42,414 bases of DNA from Myxococcales bacterium (GCA_020431405.1 JAGQIK010000013.1:1-42414), one strand, 5' to 3'; numbered from the stretch's first letter, positions 33,901-40,250 are shown. Numbers and translations: made by a program. Notes: a model not told the origin generated them from the letters alone.

Positions 33901-33930
33901 ACAAACAGCGATCAACACGCGCGAATTCAT
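30916..33930 (-). CDS. Large lipoprotein: Cys-rich tandem repeats followed by an SBBP-type beta-propeller
   Basis: The 1004-residue protein has a signal peptide with lipobox ASGC (about 18-21). Residues about 80-200 hold CDDGLACTDDSC-type modules. About ten tandem repeats of 36-38 residues follow (about 205-580), each with the pattern C-x-I-D/A-G-x-C-Y...G-D-K...C-x-x-C-D-P...W-T, for example CQIDGVCYKQGEK and CLIAGTCFKSGDK. The C-terminus (about 585-1004) has seven repeats of about 60 residues with DAAGNVYVAGTFYSSATF and DIFVAKLDPNGKVVW phrases. These are SBBP-like blades, and seven of them make one complete propeller. This is a surface-exposed, disulphide-rich stalk carrying a binding head; adhesion or binding is inferred. 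Confidence 0.85.
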   Translation of the reverse strand: MNSRVLIAVCVAGWLTAASGCGDSGWAPLYQDGGRQDGNTVADAIEAGNLQPCTTIGEPCNAHDTCAIQPICDDNYLCRPASFQNCDDGLACTDDSCLGLGKCENKPQPGFCVLPVTVNGQTETKCFQAGDTSPDRPCSKCDPSVDPTNWTTSFDAVACDDGNACTKNDSCQAGVCKGEDFSATCSDGLSCTDDGCDGAGGCGPKTIMPGTCLIAGACYKAGDTTPDKCQVCDPSKTNTDWTTPSTVCQIDGVCYKQGEKNVVGGGCGECDPLASTSAWTVKGNDCLIAGTCFKSGDKAAGGGCLSCDPTKSKSDWTPDPNSCSIDGTCYASGAKHPLACAECDPTVSQASWTVKGSFCLINDFCYLPGVKDATGCAECQPSASKTGWTVASNMCQIDGVCYASGAAGPTSCTACTPSLSNTQWSVTANHCAIGGACYTAGTQDTTTTCRACDPSKDPKGWTPIANKCFIDNQCYNTGDKHPLVCGECDPTASNSSWTVKGSFCLIDDLCYLPGVNRPAGCGSCDPATDRYNWTPPTGKCLIGGSCYATGDKDGGCGVCDPVKSTSAWSQIAGCVIVSKPFALGAGGTSTDYGYGVAKDAAGNVYVAGTFYSSATFDTTTVTSKGGYDIFVAKLDPNGKVVWVSTAGGTSSDYAHSVSVDPAGNVYVAGRFSTTATFGTKTVTSVGSTDVFVAKLSPSGQFQWVTAGGSTSSDLAYKIATDVAGNSYVAGYFYSSATFGSKTLTARGSADIFVLKLDAQGQVVWAASGGSTSYDYGYGVAVDGAGNAYVTGSISTTSTFGTLTVSGSSDIVVAKLSPTGSWTWAKSAGGSSSNAGRGVAVDRSGNVFVTGSFAGTATVGTTTLTSKGSSDLFVTKLSPQGAFLWAVSAGSTSSDIGYAIGVDGQGNPYIGGYYRYSVAFGSTTLTSLSSSYDVFAAKLSTTDGKFIWATSGGGISSDYGYDIAVAPNGHVALTGYFSSSGATFGGVALTSKGGNDVFVWNVTQP

Positions 33931-34037
33931 ATTTGCGATCCCGTATCAGTGCGGCGGCAAAGAAGTCGCGGGAGCATACGAGAAACAGCCCCGCAGCTTC
34001 CAGTCGCTAGCAAGACGCCCCAATATCCGCCGGTTAG

Positions 34038-34056
34038 CGGCGCCATCGTGGCGCCG
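34038..34056. other. Hairpin CGGCGCC-ATCGT-GGCGCCG in a divergent intergenic gap
   Basis: A perfect 7-bp stem with a 5-base loop lies in the 198-bp gap between the large lipoprotein gene (minus) and the DUF4870 gene (plus). It is upstream of both genes, so it is more likely a leader structure or protein-binding site than a terminator. Confidence 0.35.
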
Positions 34057-34102
34057 TCGGCGAGAAGACTACTGGCGAAATCGTCCGGTACACCGCGTGC
34101 AA

Positions 34103-34120
34103 CTTTCGCGAGCGCGAAAG
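34103..34120 (+). promoter_or_regulatory. Palindrome CTTTCGCG-AG-CGCGAAAG overlapping the DUF4870 Shine-Dalgarno
   Basis: Two perfect 8-base arms flank two bases. The right arm ends in GAAAG, and the following GA completes the AAAGGA ribosome-binding site (34117-34122) for the ATG at 34129. As RNA it could mask that site; as DNA it could bind a dimeric regulator. Either reading suggests control of the DUF4870 gene. Confidence 0.45.
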
Positions 34121-34128
34121 GACGCATG

Positions 34129-34575
34129 ATGAATCCGAATACCTCGAATCGCCCGAGCACCCCTGCCGCGGCGCACGCGCCGGGCGCTGTCGCCGACAAC
34201 ACGTGGCCTGCCGTGTGTCACATCGCTGGTCTCGCCGGATTGGTCTTCCCGTTCGGCGGCCTCATCGGCACGCTGCTGGTGTGGCTCTTCGGCCGCGACA
34301 AGCTCGCCGGTGTCGACGAGCACGGACGTGCCGCGCTCAACTTCAAGATCTCGACGGCGATCTACAGCACCGCGCTGTTCACGCTGTTCTTCGCGCCGGC
34401 GCTGCTGTTCTCCGTCGGCCTCGGTCCGCTGACCGGCTTCGGCCTGATGACCATGTCGATCATGGCGCTGGTGCTGCTGCAGCTGTTCGAGGTGATCTTG
34501 CACGTGATCAACGCCGTGCGTGCGCGCGACGGAAAGTCCCCGCGCTACCCGCTGAGCCTGCGCATCCTGCGCTAG
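34129..34575 (+). CDS. DUF4870 family membrane protein
   Basis: The 148-residue protein has a Pro/Ala-rich N-terminus followed by three hydrophobic segments (about 32-52, 73-95 and 99-122). The family signature is visible: HIAGLAGLVFPFGGLIGTLL, VWLFGRDKLAGVDEHGRAAL and NFKISTAIYSTALF. DUF4870 proteins are small inner-membrane proteins of unknown function, found widely in bacteria. Of the two adjacent ATGs, 34129 is preferred because AAAGGA lies six bases upstream; 34126 would leave only three. The product ends YPLSLRILR. It is followed at 63 bp by a lipoprotein gene on the same strand. Confidence 0.85.
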   Translation: MNPNTSNRPSTPAAAHAPGAVADNTWPAVCHIAGLAGLVFPFGGLIGTLLVWLFGRDKLAGVDEHGRAALNFKISTAIYSTALFTLFFAPALLFSVGLGPLTGFGLMTMSIMALVLLQLFEVILHVINAVRARDGKSPRYPLSLRILR

Positions 34576-34637
34576 CGATGGTGTGCGCTGACTATCGCGG
34601 GAAGTTTAGCTCTCGATGGCCGTACAAGCCGGGCACC

Positions 34638-35306
34638 ATGACCCAGCTTTCGAGTGCAGTCTTCGTCGCGGCGCTGGCCTTGTGTGCAGGGGCGGGGTGC
34701 TCGAGCGACGGCGATGGGGGCGATGCGGCGATACGCGACGTGTCGACGCGTGACGGCCGATCGGGTGATGTGGTGATCGGCGACGCGGCGGCACCCGACG
34801 TGGCGGCACGCGACGCGGCAGCACGCGACGCGGCGTCCGACGTCACTGCGTCCGATGGCACCGTCGACGGCGTGTCCGCCGATGGCAGCGTCGACAGCAG
34901 CAGCGTCGACAGCGTGTCGGTCGATAGCAGCGTCGACAGCGTGTCGGCCGATAGCAGCGTCGATACGACAGCGGCGGCCGACAGCAGCGTCGACGGCTTC
35001 AACACCAGCGGCTGGACCATGAAGACGCGCACGCTCCAGGACAGCGCGTCGGGGGGCACGCCCGATTCGTACTTCTTCGACGTCGACCCCGGCTCGCCGC
35101 TAGCAGCGTCGATCACGGGCGGCGGCAGCGGCAGCTGGACGGTCAACGTCTTCGGCGGCGTGTCCAACCGCCTCTATTGCTCGGGCGCGCCATCGTGCCA
35201 GGTGATGCTGTGGCCGCAGGACACGACGGTGATCATCACCGCGATCACCACCGGCATCGGCTACTACACGCTCACTGTGCAGTACTCGGGCAAGGGCCTG
35301 CGCTAG
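34638..35306 (+). CDS. Lipoprotein with Asp/Ser/Val repeat stalk and small beta-rich head
   Basis: The 222-residue protein has a signal peptide with lipobox GAGC (Cys21). A low-complexity stalk covers about 22-120: first D-V-A-A-R-D-A-A-type, then S-S-V-D-S-V-S-V-D-type repeats. A C-terminal domain of about 95 residues follows (TLQDSASGGTPDSYFFDVDP, ITGGGSGSWTVNVFGG, TTVIITAITTGIGYYTLTVQ), which reads as a beta sandwich. It has a CSGAPSC pair that could form a disulphide. It is reminiscent of bacterial pre-peptidase C-terminal-type domains, though I cannot assign it. The start lacks a strong Shine-Dalgarno. It is convergent with the next gene. Confidence 0.75.
   Translation: MTQLSSAVFVAALALCAGAGCSSDGDGGDAAIRDVSTRDGRSGDVVIGDAAAPDVAARDAAARDAASDVTASDGTVDGVSADGSVDSSSVDSVSVDSSVDSVSADSSVDTTAAADSSVDGFNTSGWTMKTRTLQDSASGGTPDSYFFDVDPGSPLAASITGGGSGSWTVNVFGGVSNRLYCSGAPSCQVMLWPQDTTVIITAITTGIGYYTLTVQYSGKGLR
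34899..34965 (+). repeat. 27-bp tandem repeat inside the lipoprotein stalk
   Basis: Units 34899-34925 and 34926-34952 differ at a single base, and a partial third unit follows. Each encodes nine residues, SSVDSVSVD then SSVDSVSAD. In-frame unit gain or loss would change stalk length without breaking the gene. Confidence 0.7.
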
Positions 35307-35314
35307 CTGGGTGG

Positions 35315-36040
35315 TCACGAGGCAAACCAGCCGTACGTTCCGTCTTTGTCGAGGCTGTAGTCGTAGCCGATGGCGATGAAGAGCCCGACGAAGCAGAGGA
35401 ACGCGTCGCCGACGCCGATGGGCTCGTCGTCCACTTCCTCTTCGTCGTCCTCGTCGTGGTAGTCGCCGCGTAGATAGAGGCCGTCGGCGTCGTGGCCGAG
35501 CGCGGCGATGACGCACGCGTCATCGACTTTGGCGAGGTAGTACTCGTCGGAGCCAAAGGTCACCACCGACGTGTAGCCCTCGCAGATCTCCTCGTAGCTC
35601 AGACTCCTGTCTTCTACGATGTACTCTTCGTCGGGATCGTAGGCGTTGAGCATCGTCTTGGCGCGCGTCATCTCGGTCGCGCAGCGGATCTCGCCATGCA
35701 CGGCGAGCGCGCGTGCCCAGTCTGCCGGCCTTTCGGGCAGCGTGGCGGCTGGCGGCCAGCACAGCCACGATGACGCCTTCTTTTCGCCGTTGGCCTCGGT
35801 GACGAAGTGCACGCGCAGGAAGCGCTCGGCGGGCGCCGACTCCTGGTGGTACGGAAAGTACTCCGCGAGGCGCGCGCGCACGGCTTGGTCGCTGCGCGCG
35901 TCGATGATCTCGAAGCGCTCGACGCGCTCGGCCATATCGGCCAGCGCGCGCTTGCCCAGCGGCCCGTGACACAGGGGCTCGAAGTGCTCGACGAAGGACT
36001 GCTTGACGTCGGTCGAGCTGACGAGGTCTTCCCAGTTCAT
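35315..36040 (-). CDS. Hypothetical acidic protein
   Basis: The 241-residue protein starts at ATG 36040 with GGAAGG five bases upstream. It has no signal peptide. The N-terminal two-thirds look like a globular mixed fold (FEIIDARSDQAVRARLAEYF, EEICEGYTSVVTFGSDEYYL). A highly acidic run follows (DEDDEEEVDDE, about 202-212), then a short hydrophobic stretch FLCFVGLFIAIGYDY near 220-234. No family was recognised. Its gene follows a possible 60-codon gene by 21 bp on the same strand and faces the lipoprotein gene tail to tail. Confidence 0.7.
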   Translation of the reverse strand: MNWEDLVSSTDVKQSFVEHFEPLCHGPLGKRALADMAERVERFEIIDARSDQAVRARLAEYFPYHQESAPAERFLRVHFVTEANGEKKASSWLCWPPAATLPERPADWARALAVHGEIRCATEMTRAKTMLNAYDPDEEYIVEDRSLSYEEICEGYTSVVTFGSDEYYLAKVDDACVIAALGHDADGLYLRGDYHDEDDEEEVDDEPIGVGDAFLCFVGLFIAIGYDYSLDKDGTYGWFAS

Positions 36041-36061
36041 TTGCCTTCCGTTGTTGGGGCT

Positions 36062-36244
36062 CTAGTAGCGCAGTCTAGCCGACCGCGGGCGCCAACCGTC
36101 CTGGCTCAGACAAGGTCGTAAGCGGGTCAGCTTGACGCCCTTTGCGCGCGCGATGCGTCGCGCTGCGGCTGCCGTCACCGAGCGCGCGCGCACCGAAGTG
36201 TGCGCAAACGTGACGCAGTGTCGTGGGCGGCGCCGCTTTGGCAT
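36062..36244 (-). CDS. Possible small basic protein (60 aa)
   Basis: ATG 36244 has AGAGGT nine bases upstream and opens a frame of 60 codons, MPKRRRPRHCVTFAHTSVRA and onward, ending RPRSARLRY. It is rich in Arg and Ala, with a helical middle (TAAAARRIARAKG). It would lie 21 bp before the hypothetical gene at 36040, giving a two-gene operon. GC-rich DNA produces such frames by chance, and the Arg-rich composition is a warning sign. The Shine-Dalgarno and spacing are the only support. Confidence 0.3.
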   Translation of the reverse strand: MPKRRRPRHCVTFAHTSVRARSVTAAAARRIARAKGVKLTRLRPCLSQDGWRPRSARLRY

Positions 36245-36280
36245 CGGGGATGCACCTCTGACCGCGTGGAGGTGTGCGCG

Positions 36281-36601
36281 ATGGAGGCGGAAAGACGTAT
36301 TGAACCGCGCGTGTCGACGAGCCTGCTTGCCAACAAGCTCATCGATGGCGTCCCGCATATCTGCGAGGTCAACGATCTCAGCCGCAGCGGCGCGAGGCTG
36401 CGGCGCTTGGGTGGGCCCACGCGCTCGGAGCCGTGGCTCGAGCTCGAGCTGATGTTGCCGCGGCGGCACGACATCACGCGCTTGGCGGCGCTCGTCGTCT
36501 ATGAAGACGGCGACGCGCTCGGCGTGCGCTTCGTCGGCATGACGGAAGGCCAGCGCGCGCAGCTGCATCGCTTTACGAACGAGCGCGAGCTTGGCCGCTA
36601 G
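36281..36601 (+). CDS. PilZ domain protein (probable c-di-GMP binder)
   Basis: The 106-residue protein is essentially one PilZ domain. The N-terminal RRIEPRVS (5-12) supplies the RxxxR motif, and DLSRSGARL (about 37-45) supplies the D/NxSxxG motif. Together these bind cyclic di-GMP in the family. A later strand, ALGVRFVGM, closes the barrel. Such stand-alone PilZ proteins act as cytoplasmic adaptors that alter motility, polysaccharide or development; the partner is unknown. GGAGG lies eight bases before ATG 36281. Its TAG stop shares CTAG with the stop of the convergent vWA gene. Confidence 0.88.
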   Translation: MEAERRIEPRVSTSLLANKLIDGVPHICEVNDLSRSGARLRRLGGPTRSEPWLELELMLPRRHDITRLAALVVYEDGDALGVRFVGMTEGQRAQLHRFTNERELGR

Positions 36602-37257
36602 CGGCCGAGGCGAGCCAGCTCCTTGCGCACGATCGTCGAGAGCTTGTTCGGCGCCACGGTGGTGTAGGCGCGACCGCGGCCGGCCGTCGCGACCTTGCGC
36701 AGCAGCGCGCTGTCGGCCTGCTGGCCGAGCCCGATGGTGCTGATCACGGCGCGCGTGGCGAGGGCTTTGGTGGCAGAGAGCACGCCGTCGTAGGCCGAGT
36801 GGCCGTCGGAGACGAGCAGCACCAAGGTGCGCTTGCGCGCCCACGGCTGGGTCGTCGCGCCGGCCCGGCGAAGCTGCGCGTTGGCGGCGACGAGCGCGGG
36901 CAGAACGCTGGTGCCGCCGCCGGCGCGGATGGCATCGGTGGCCGCGATGACGGCGCGTCGCGACGTCCTGGCGCCCACGCGCCCGATGGCGTGCTCGACG
37001 TGCGCGCTGGCGTCGAAGCTGATCACGCTGATGGCGTCGTAGTCGCGCAGGCGCTCGACCGCGAGCTTCACCGCGGCGTGCACGCTGGCGAGGTTGGCGC
37101 CCGACATCGAGCCGCTGCGGTCGATCAGCAGCACGACGCGTACGCCCCGGCTCCAGCCCATGCGGCGAGAGGCCTGGGCGGCGGGGGCGGCGGCCAAGAT
37201 GCAGACGAGCAGGGCAAAGGTGGAGGCGACGGCGAGAAGACGAAATCGACGCGTCAT
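36598..37257 (-). CDS. Exported von Willebrand factor A domain protein
   Basis: The 219-residue protein has a signal peptide (LLAVASTFALLVCILAAAPA, cleaved near AQA at 29). One vWA domain follows. The MIDAS metal site is complete: DRSGSMSG at 46-53, the Thr in GGGTSVLPA near 132, and Asp in LLVSDGHSA near 168. Stand-alone secreted vWA proteins bind ligands through a Mg2+ or Mn2+ ion; the ligand here is unknown. ATG 37257 is chosen because the signal peptide begins there; the open frame up to 37380 comes from the neighbouring remnant. It is convergent with the PilZ gene. Confidence 0.85.
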   Translation of the reverse strand: MTRRFRLLAVASTFALLVCILAAAPAAQASRRMGWSRGVRVVLLIDRSGSMSGANLASVHAAVKLAVERLRDYDAISVISFDASAHVEHAIGRVGARTSRRAVIAATDAIRAGGGTSVLPALVAANAQLRRAGATTQPWARKRTLVLLVSDGHSAYDGVLSATKALATRAVISTIGLGQQADSALLRKVATAGRGRAYTTVAPNKLSTIVRKELARLGR

Positions 37258-37294
37258 ACTGCAGGTTACGCCCCGCGCGCTCGCCGACTTCCCT

Positions 37295-37423
37295 CTAGGC
37301 AGCTGTTCGGGGTTGCCAAAGCGTTCGACGATCGCGTCCCAACGCCGCACGCGAGGGGATCTGCGCTCGCTCCAAGGCATCCGCGATCAGCTGGGCCCGT
37401 TCGGCCGCGCTCAGCTCAGTCAT
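37295..37423 (-). pseudogene. Remnant of a nucleotidyltransferase-like gene (second gene of a pair)
   Basis: ATG 37423 overlaps the end of the preceding remnant and reads 42 residues, beginning MTELSAAERAQLIADALERA followed by QIPSRAALGR. This opening resembles the N-terminus of small nucleotidyltransferase-type proteins, whose next residues normally contain the GG...D-x-D catalytic segment. Here the frame degenerates and stops, so the catalytic part is lost. The family call is from memory and moderate at best. Confidence 0.4.
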
Positions 37424-37672
37424 CGTCGGCGCAACCCCAGCGCGCCTCGCGGCGAAGTCGGGCAAGGGCCCGCAGGGTGCTCGTCGGAAGCGGGTCCACC
37501 TGGTCGAGGACGCGTTGGCGCATTCCGCTGGCGCGTGCCGCCCAGATCGCGTCGCGGGCGCACAGACGGGCGAGTCGCCAGCGCTCGGCCTCCGTGGTGC
37601 CTACCCACTCGGCGACCTCGGCTTGACCGCGGCCACCTCGTCGACGACCCAGCCGGGGAGCTTGTCGAGCAT
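37416..37672 (-). pseudogene. Frameshifted small helical gene (first gene of the same pair)
   Basis: ATG 37672 reads MLDKLPGWVVDEVAAVKP and then hits a stop. A shift of one base near 37618 restores an open frame, EVAEWVGTTEAERWRLARLC, continuing through ARASGMRQRVLDQVDPLPTS to a stop at 37416. The restored protein (about 85 residues) has ordinary, helix-forming composition on both sides of the shift. That argues for a real gene broken by a one-base deletion, or for a sequencing error. It overlaps the following remnant by eight bases, as in coupled toxin-antitoxin-like pairs. Confidence 0.5.
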
Positions 37673-37708
37673 CGCTTTCAGTTTACCATCCGTCGAGGCG
37701 CCGCGACG

Positions 37709-38389
37709 CTAGCCCGGCGGTCGTGGCCCGCGCCATTTCGGCGGCGGCGGCTTGGCGCAGGACGGATCGCTGCGGACGTCGGTGATCCACAGGCGCGCGC
37801 CGCCGAGATGCGCCACGAACGGCGACAGCGCGTAGGTGCGTCCGCGAACGCGCACCCAACCGCGCTTGTGCGGTCCCCGTGCGATGTAGCGCTTGGCGCG
37901 GCGGGTTACGAAGTAGCGCACCGGCTTGCCGGCGCGCTTGCTGCCAGCAGGCATCGCCCGGAGCTCGAAGCGACCGCACAAGCTGGTGCGCGCCCCGAGG
38001 CTCACCACGCCACGCGCAGCCTTGGTGTCGGCTAGCGTCAGCGAGGTCAACCTGAAGTGCCGCGCGCGGATCGACTGGCCGTAGGGCGTGTAGCTGAAAC
38101 CATGCGCCACCACCGCCTTGCCGTCGAAGTCGCGCCAGTAGCGCAGCGGCCGTTTCTGCAGGTAGGAGACGAGCAGCTTGCCCTTCGACGTGACGATCCA
38201 CACGCCGCGAAACGGCTTTCCCCGGCCGCGATACGGTGGATCGACACGCAGGGTGCCGCTGACTTGCTCGGGTGGTCGGGGCGGGCCTGCGTCAGAGCGT
38301 CCTGCGCGAAGGACCATCACGATACAGAGCGCGCAGAGGCCGAGCGCGGCGAGCAGGGCGAGGCGTCCAAGCAAGGTGCGACGTGCCAT
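37709..38389 (-). CDS. Membrane-anchored hypothetical protein
   Basis: The 226-residue protein has one N-terminal hydrophobic segment (LGRLALLAALGLCALCIVMV, about 7-26) with basic residues before it, so it is a signal anchor with the rest outside the membrane. The exterior part is basic and beta-rich: VSGTLRVDPPYRGRGKPFRG, VWIVTSKGKLLVSYLQKRP and a final proline-rich PPPPKWRGPRPPG. Two cysteines (in TSLCGRFEL and DPSCAKP) could pair. No family was recognised. ATG 38389 is preferred over 38401 and 38425, but none has a well-spaced Shine-Dalgarno. Confidence 0.65.
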   Translation of the reverse strand: MARRTLLGRLALLAALGLCALCIVMVLRAGRSDAGPPRPPEQVSGTLRVDPPYRGRGKPFRGVWIVTSKGKLLVSYLQKRPLRYWRDFDGKAVVAHGFSYTPYGQSIRARHFRLTSLTLADTKAARGVVSLGARTSLCGRFELRAMPAGSKRAGKPVRYFVTRRAKRYIARGPHKRGWVRVRGRTYALSPFVAHLGGARLWITDVRSDPSCAKPPPPKWRGPRPPG

Positions 38390-38456
38390 GCCCTGCAGCA
38401 TAGCCCGCGTACAGCGCGCTTTCACGGCTGGCCGAGCGCGCCTAGACTAGCGCTGC

Positions 38457-39416
38457 ATGGTGGCCTGCTCGGGCATTCGTTTTCCTCGTGCGCGAACGCT
38501 CGCGTTGCTGTTCGGCGCGCTCGTCAGCGTGGGCTGCAGCAGCGCGTCGTCCGAGCTGTCTGATGCCGCCCGCGACGTGGGCGCACGCGACGCGCGCGCG
38601 GCCGACGGCGCGCGCGACGCGGCGACCGATGATGGCAGCGACGCCGCCATCGTCGCGCCGATCACGGTGCAGCTGACGGTCACCGGCAGCGGCAGTGAGG
38701 TCGCGCGCCTCTACGTGCCGGTGCGCTACCAGGGCGCCTCTGCGCTAATGTTGCTCGACACCGGCGCCGCCACCAGCTTCTTGCATCTCGGCGTCGGCGG
38801 ACCGGCCTGGGATCCTAACGCCGGCAGCATCGATGTCGACGGCCGCCCGTTTGCCATCGGCGGGCGCAACTTCGATCCCTACGTCGAGGGCAACCTCGAC
38901 GTGGTGGGCACCATGGGCGCCGACTTTCTGCTCCGCGCGGCGTCGGAGCTCGACCTGCGTTGCGGCACGCTGACGCTGCACCCGGGCGGCCTGCCGCCGA
39001 GCGTGAGCTTCAAGACGCACGGCTTCGACAACGTGCAGGGCCACGTCATCGTCCCGCTCGCGCTCGCCGGCGAGCCGCTGCGCCTGATGCTCGACACCGG
39101 CGCGCAGCACACGGTGTGGCTCGGCAAGCAGCCCGACGCGGGCGACACGCCGGTGACGACCAAGGACGCGCTGGGCAACGATCTGACCTTCTACCTCGCG
39201 CAGGCGGCGCTCACGCTCGGTCCGGACGGTACGCGTGACGTGCCGATCCTCAAGGCGCCGAGCTTTCCCTACTTCGAACAGACCGTGAAGCAGCTCGGCG
39301 GCAACATCCACGGGCTGCTCGGCCTCTCGGCGCTCAAGGGGCGCGTGGTGACCTTCGAGTCGTCGCCGCCGCAGCTTCGTCTCGAGCCGCTCGACAGCAC
39401 GCGCAGCTGTCCGTAG
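38457..39416 (+). CDS. Lipoprotein with two retropepsin-like aspartic protease halves
   Basis: The 319-residue protein has a signal peptide with lipobox SVGC (Cys27) and an Asp/Ala/Arg stalk (about 35-65). Two homologous halves follow. The first has LMLLDTGAATSFLHLG (Asp101) and GTMGADFL near 151; the second has LRLMLDTGAQHTVWLG (Asp213) and GLLGLSALKG near 290. Each half carries the DTG loop plus the downstream hydrophobic-Gly Psi motif, so the chain should form a pepsin-like active site without dimerising. It would be an envelope protease facing outwards. The substrate is unknown, and activity is inferred from the motifs alone. Confidence 0.85.
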   Translation: MVACSGIRFPRARTLALLFGALVSVGCSSASSELSDAARDVGARDARAADGARDAATDDGSDAAIVAPITVQLTVTGSGSEVARLYVPVRYQGASALMLLDTGAATSFLHLGVGGPAWDPNAGSIDVDGRPFAIGGRNFDPYVEGNLDVVGTMGADFLLRAASELDLRCGTLTLHPGGLPPSVSFKTHGFDNVQGHVIVPLALAGEPLRLMLDTGAQHTVWLGKQPDAGDTPVTTKDALGNDLTFYLAQAALTLGPDGTRDVPILKAPSFPYFEQTVKQLGGNIHGLLGLSALKGRVVTFESSPPQLRLEPLDSTRSCP

Positions 39417-39465
39417 GGCGCCAAGCGCCAGCGCGCGTGGGCTTCGAAGGCGCGGCTCGCGTGGC

Positions 39466-40074
39466 TCAGCCGGCGCAGATGCGCGAGTAGCCGAAGTAGC
39501 AGCCGGGGCCGCCGAAGATCTTGTTGGAGGGCCAGGTCGCGCCCTCGGTCGACTTGCAGTGCGTGTCGTACTCCGAGCCCGTGCCCGCGCCGATGTACTT
39601 GCAGCGCCGGCAGTTCTTGATCAGGTCTTTGGTGCCCGAAAGGCACTGGTAGAGCGCCGAGCTGTCGCAGAAGACCTCGCCGTCGGCGATCTGCTTGCCC
39701 GACGTGGTGGTGCAGCTGCCCGCGCCGCCGCCGCCGCCGCCGCCGCTGCCGCCGCTGCCGCCGCTGCCAGAGCCGGCACCGCTGACGCAGTAGCCGCCGC
39801 TGCAGACCAGTCCGGCGTTGCAAGGCGCGGTGCTGCTGCTGCTACCGCTACCACCTTCGGCGCCGCTACCACTGCCTTCGCCACCCCCTTCGCCGCCTTC
39901 GCCCTCGACGCTGGCCTTCAGCCCGCGACAGACCTCACCGATGGAGCCCGGACCGGTGGCGTTGCCGCCGTCACCACAGGCGACCGCCGCGAGACCGATC
40001 AGCATCGCTGCGCAGGCGGCGATCAAAGCGACGGGGGTGCAGGGCTTGGTGGGACCTTTGCTTCGCTTTCGCAT
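39466..40074 (-). CDS. Cys- and Gly-rich lipoprotein
   Basis: The 202-residue protein starts at ATG 40074 with AGGAG seven bases upstream. The signal peptide ends in lipobox AVAC (about 30-33). Two low-complexity runs of Gly/Ser/Glu (about 55-82 and 100-118, including GGSGGSGGGGGGG) surround a small CNAGLVCSGGYC module. A C-terminal Cys-rich domain follows: CTTTSGKQIADGEVFC, CLSGTKDLIKNCRRC and GGPGCYFGYSRIC. The cysteines probably pair outside the cytoplasm. No family was recognised. It lies downstream of the radical SAM operon on the same strand, separated by a hairpin. Confidence 0.75.
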   Translation of the reverse strand: MRKRSKGPTKPCTPVALIAACAAMLIGLAAVACGDGGNATGPGSIGEVCRGLKASVEGEGGEGGGEGSGSGAEGGSGSSSSTAPCNAGLVCSGGYCVSGAGSGSGGSGGSGGGGGGGAGSCTTTSGKQIADGEVFCDSSALYQCLSGTKDLIKNCRRCKYIGAGTGSEYDTHCKSTEGATWPSNKIFGGPGCYFGYSRICAG

Positions 40075-40205
40075 GGCGCTTCTCCTTCGGGCCGATGGTG
40101 GGCCCGCGTCGGGGGTGCGCCCGTTGCCAGAGCAAGGGCCGAGCCAGCAACACGAAGTGCGTAACCACGCGACAGCAGGCGCCCTGGCAGACAGCTGCGA
40201 ACCGT

Positions 40206-40225
40206 GCTGGCAAACCGTTGCCAGC
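40206..40225 (-). terminator. Hairpin GCTGGCAA-ACCG-TTGCCAGC after the radical SAM partner gene
   Basis: A perfect 8-bp stem with a 4-base loop lies about 25 bases past the stop at 40251. There is no T-run, but its position between two minus-strand genes suits transcription stop or processing. It could also be an operator for the following lipoprotein gene. Confidence 0.4.
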
Positions 40226-40250
40226 TCGGCGGCAGCTCTTGGTAGGCGAG

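Noticed and set aside
30916-33930. DNA repeats in this stretch considered as a CRISPR-like or satellite array
   Set aside because: The periodicity follows protein repeats of about 37 and 60 codons with diverged codons, not identical short repeats with spacers.
31966-34575. Very long plus-strand frame (869 codons) reading into the DUF4870 gene
   Set aside because: Most of it is antisense to the Cys-repeat/propeller gene and gives low-complexity Ala/Gly/Val sequence; only the last part, from 34129, is real.
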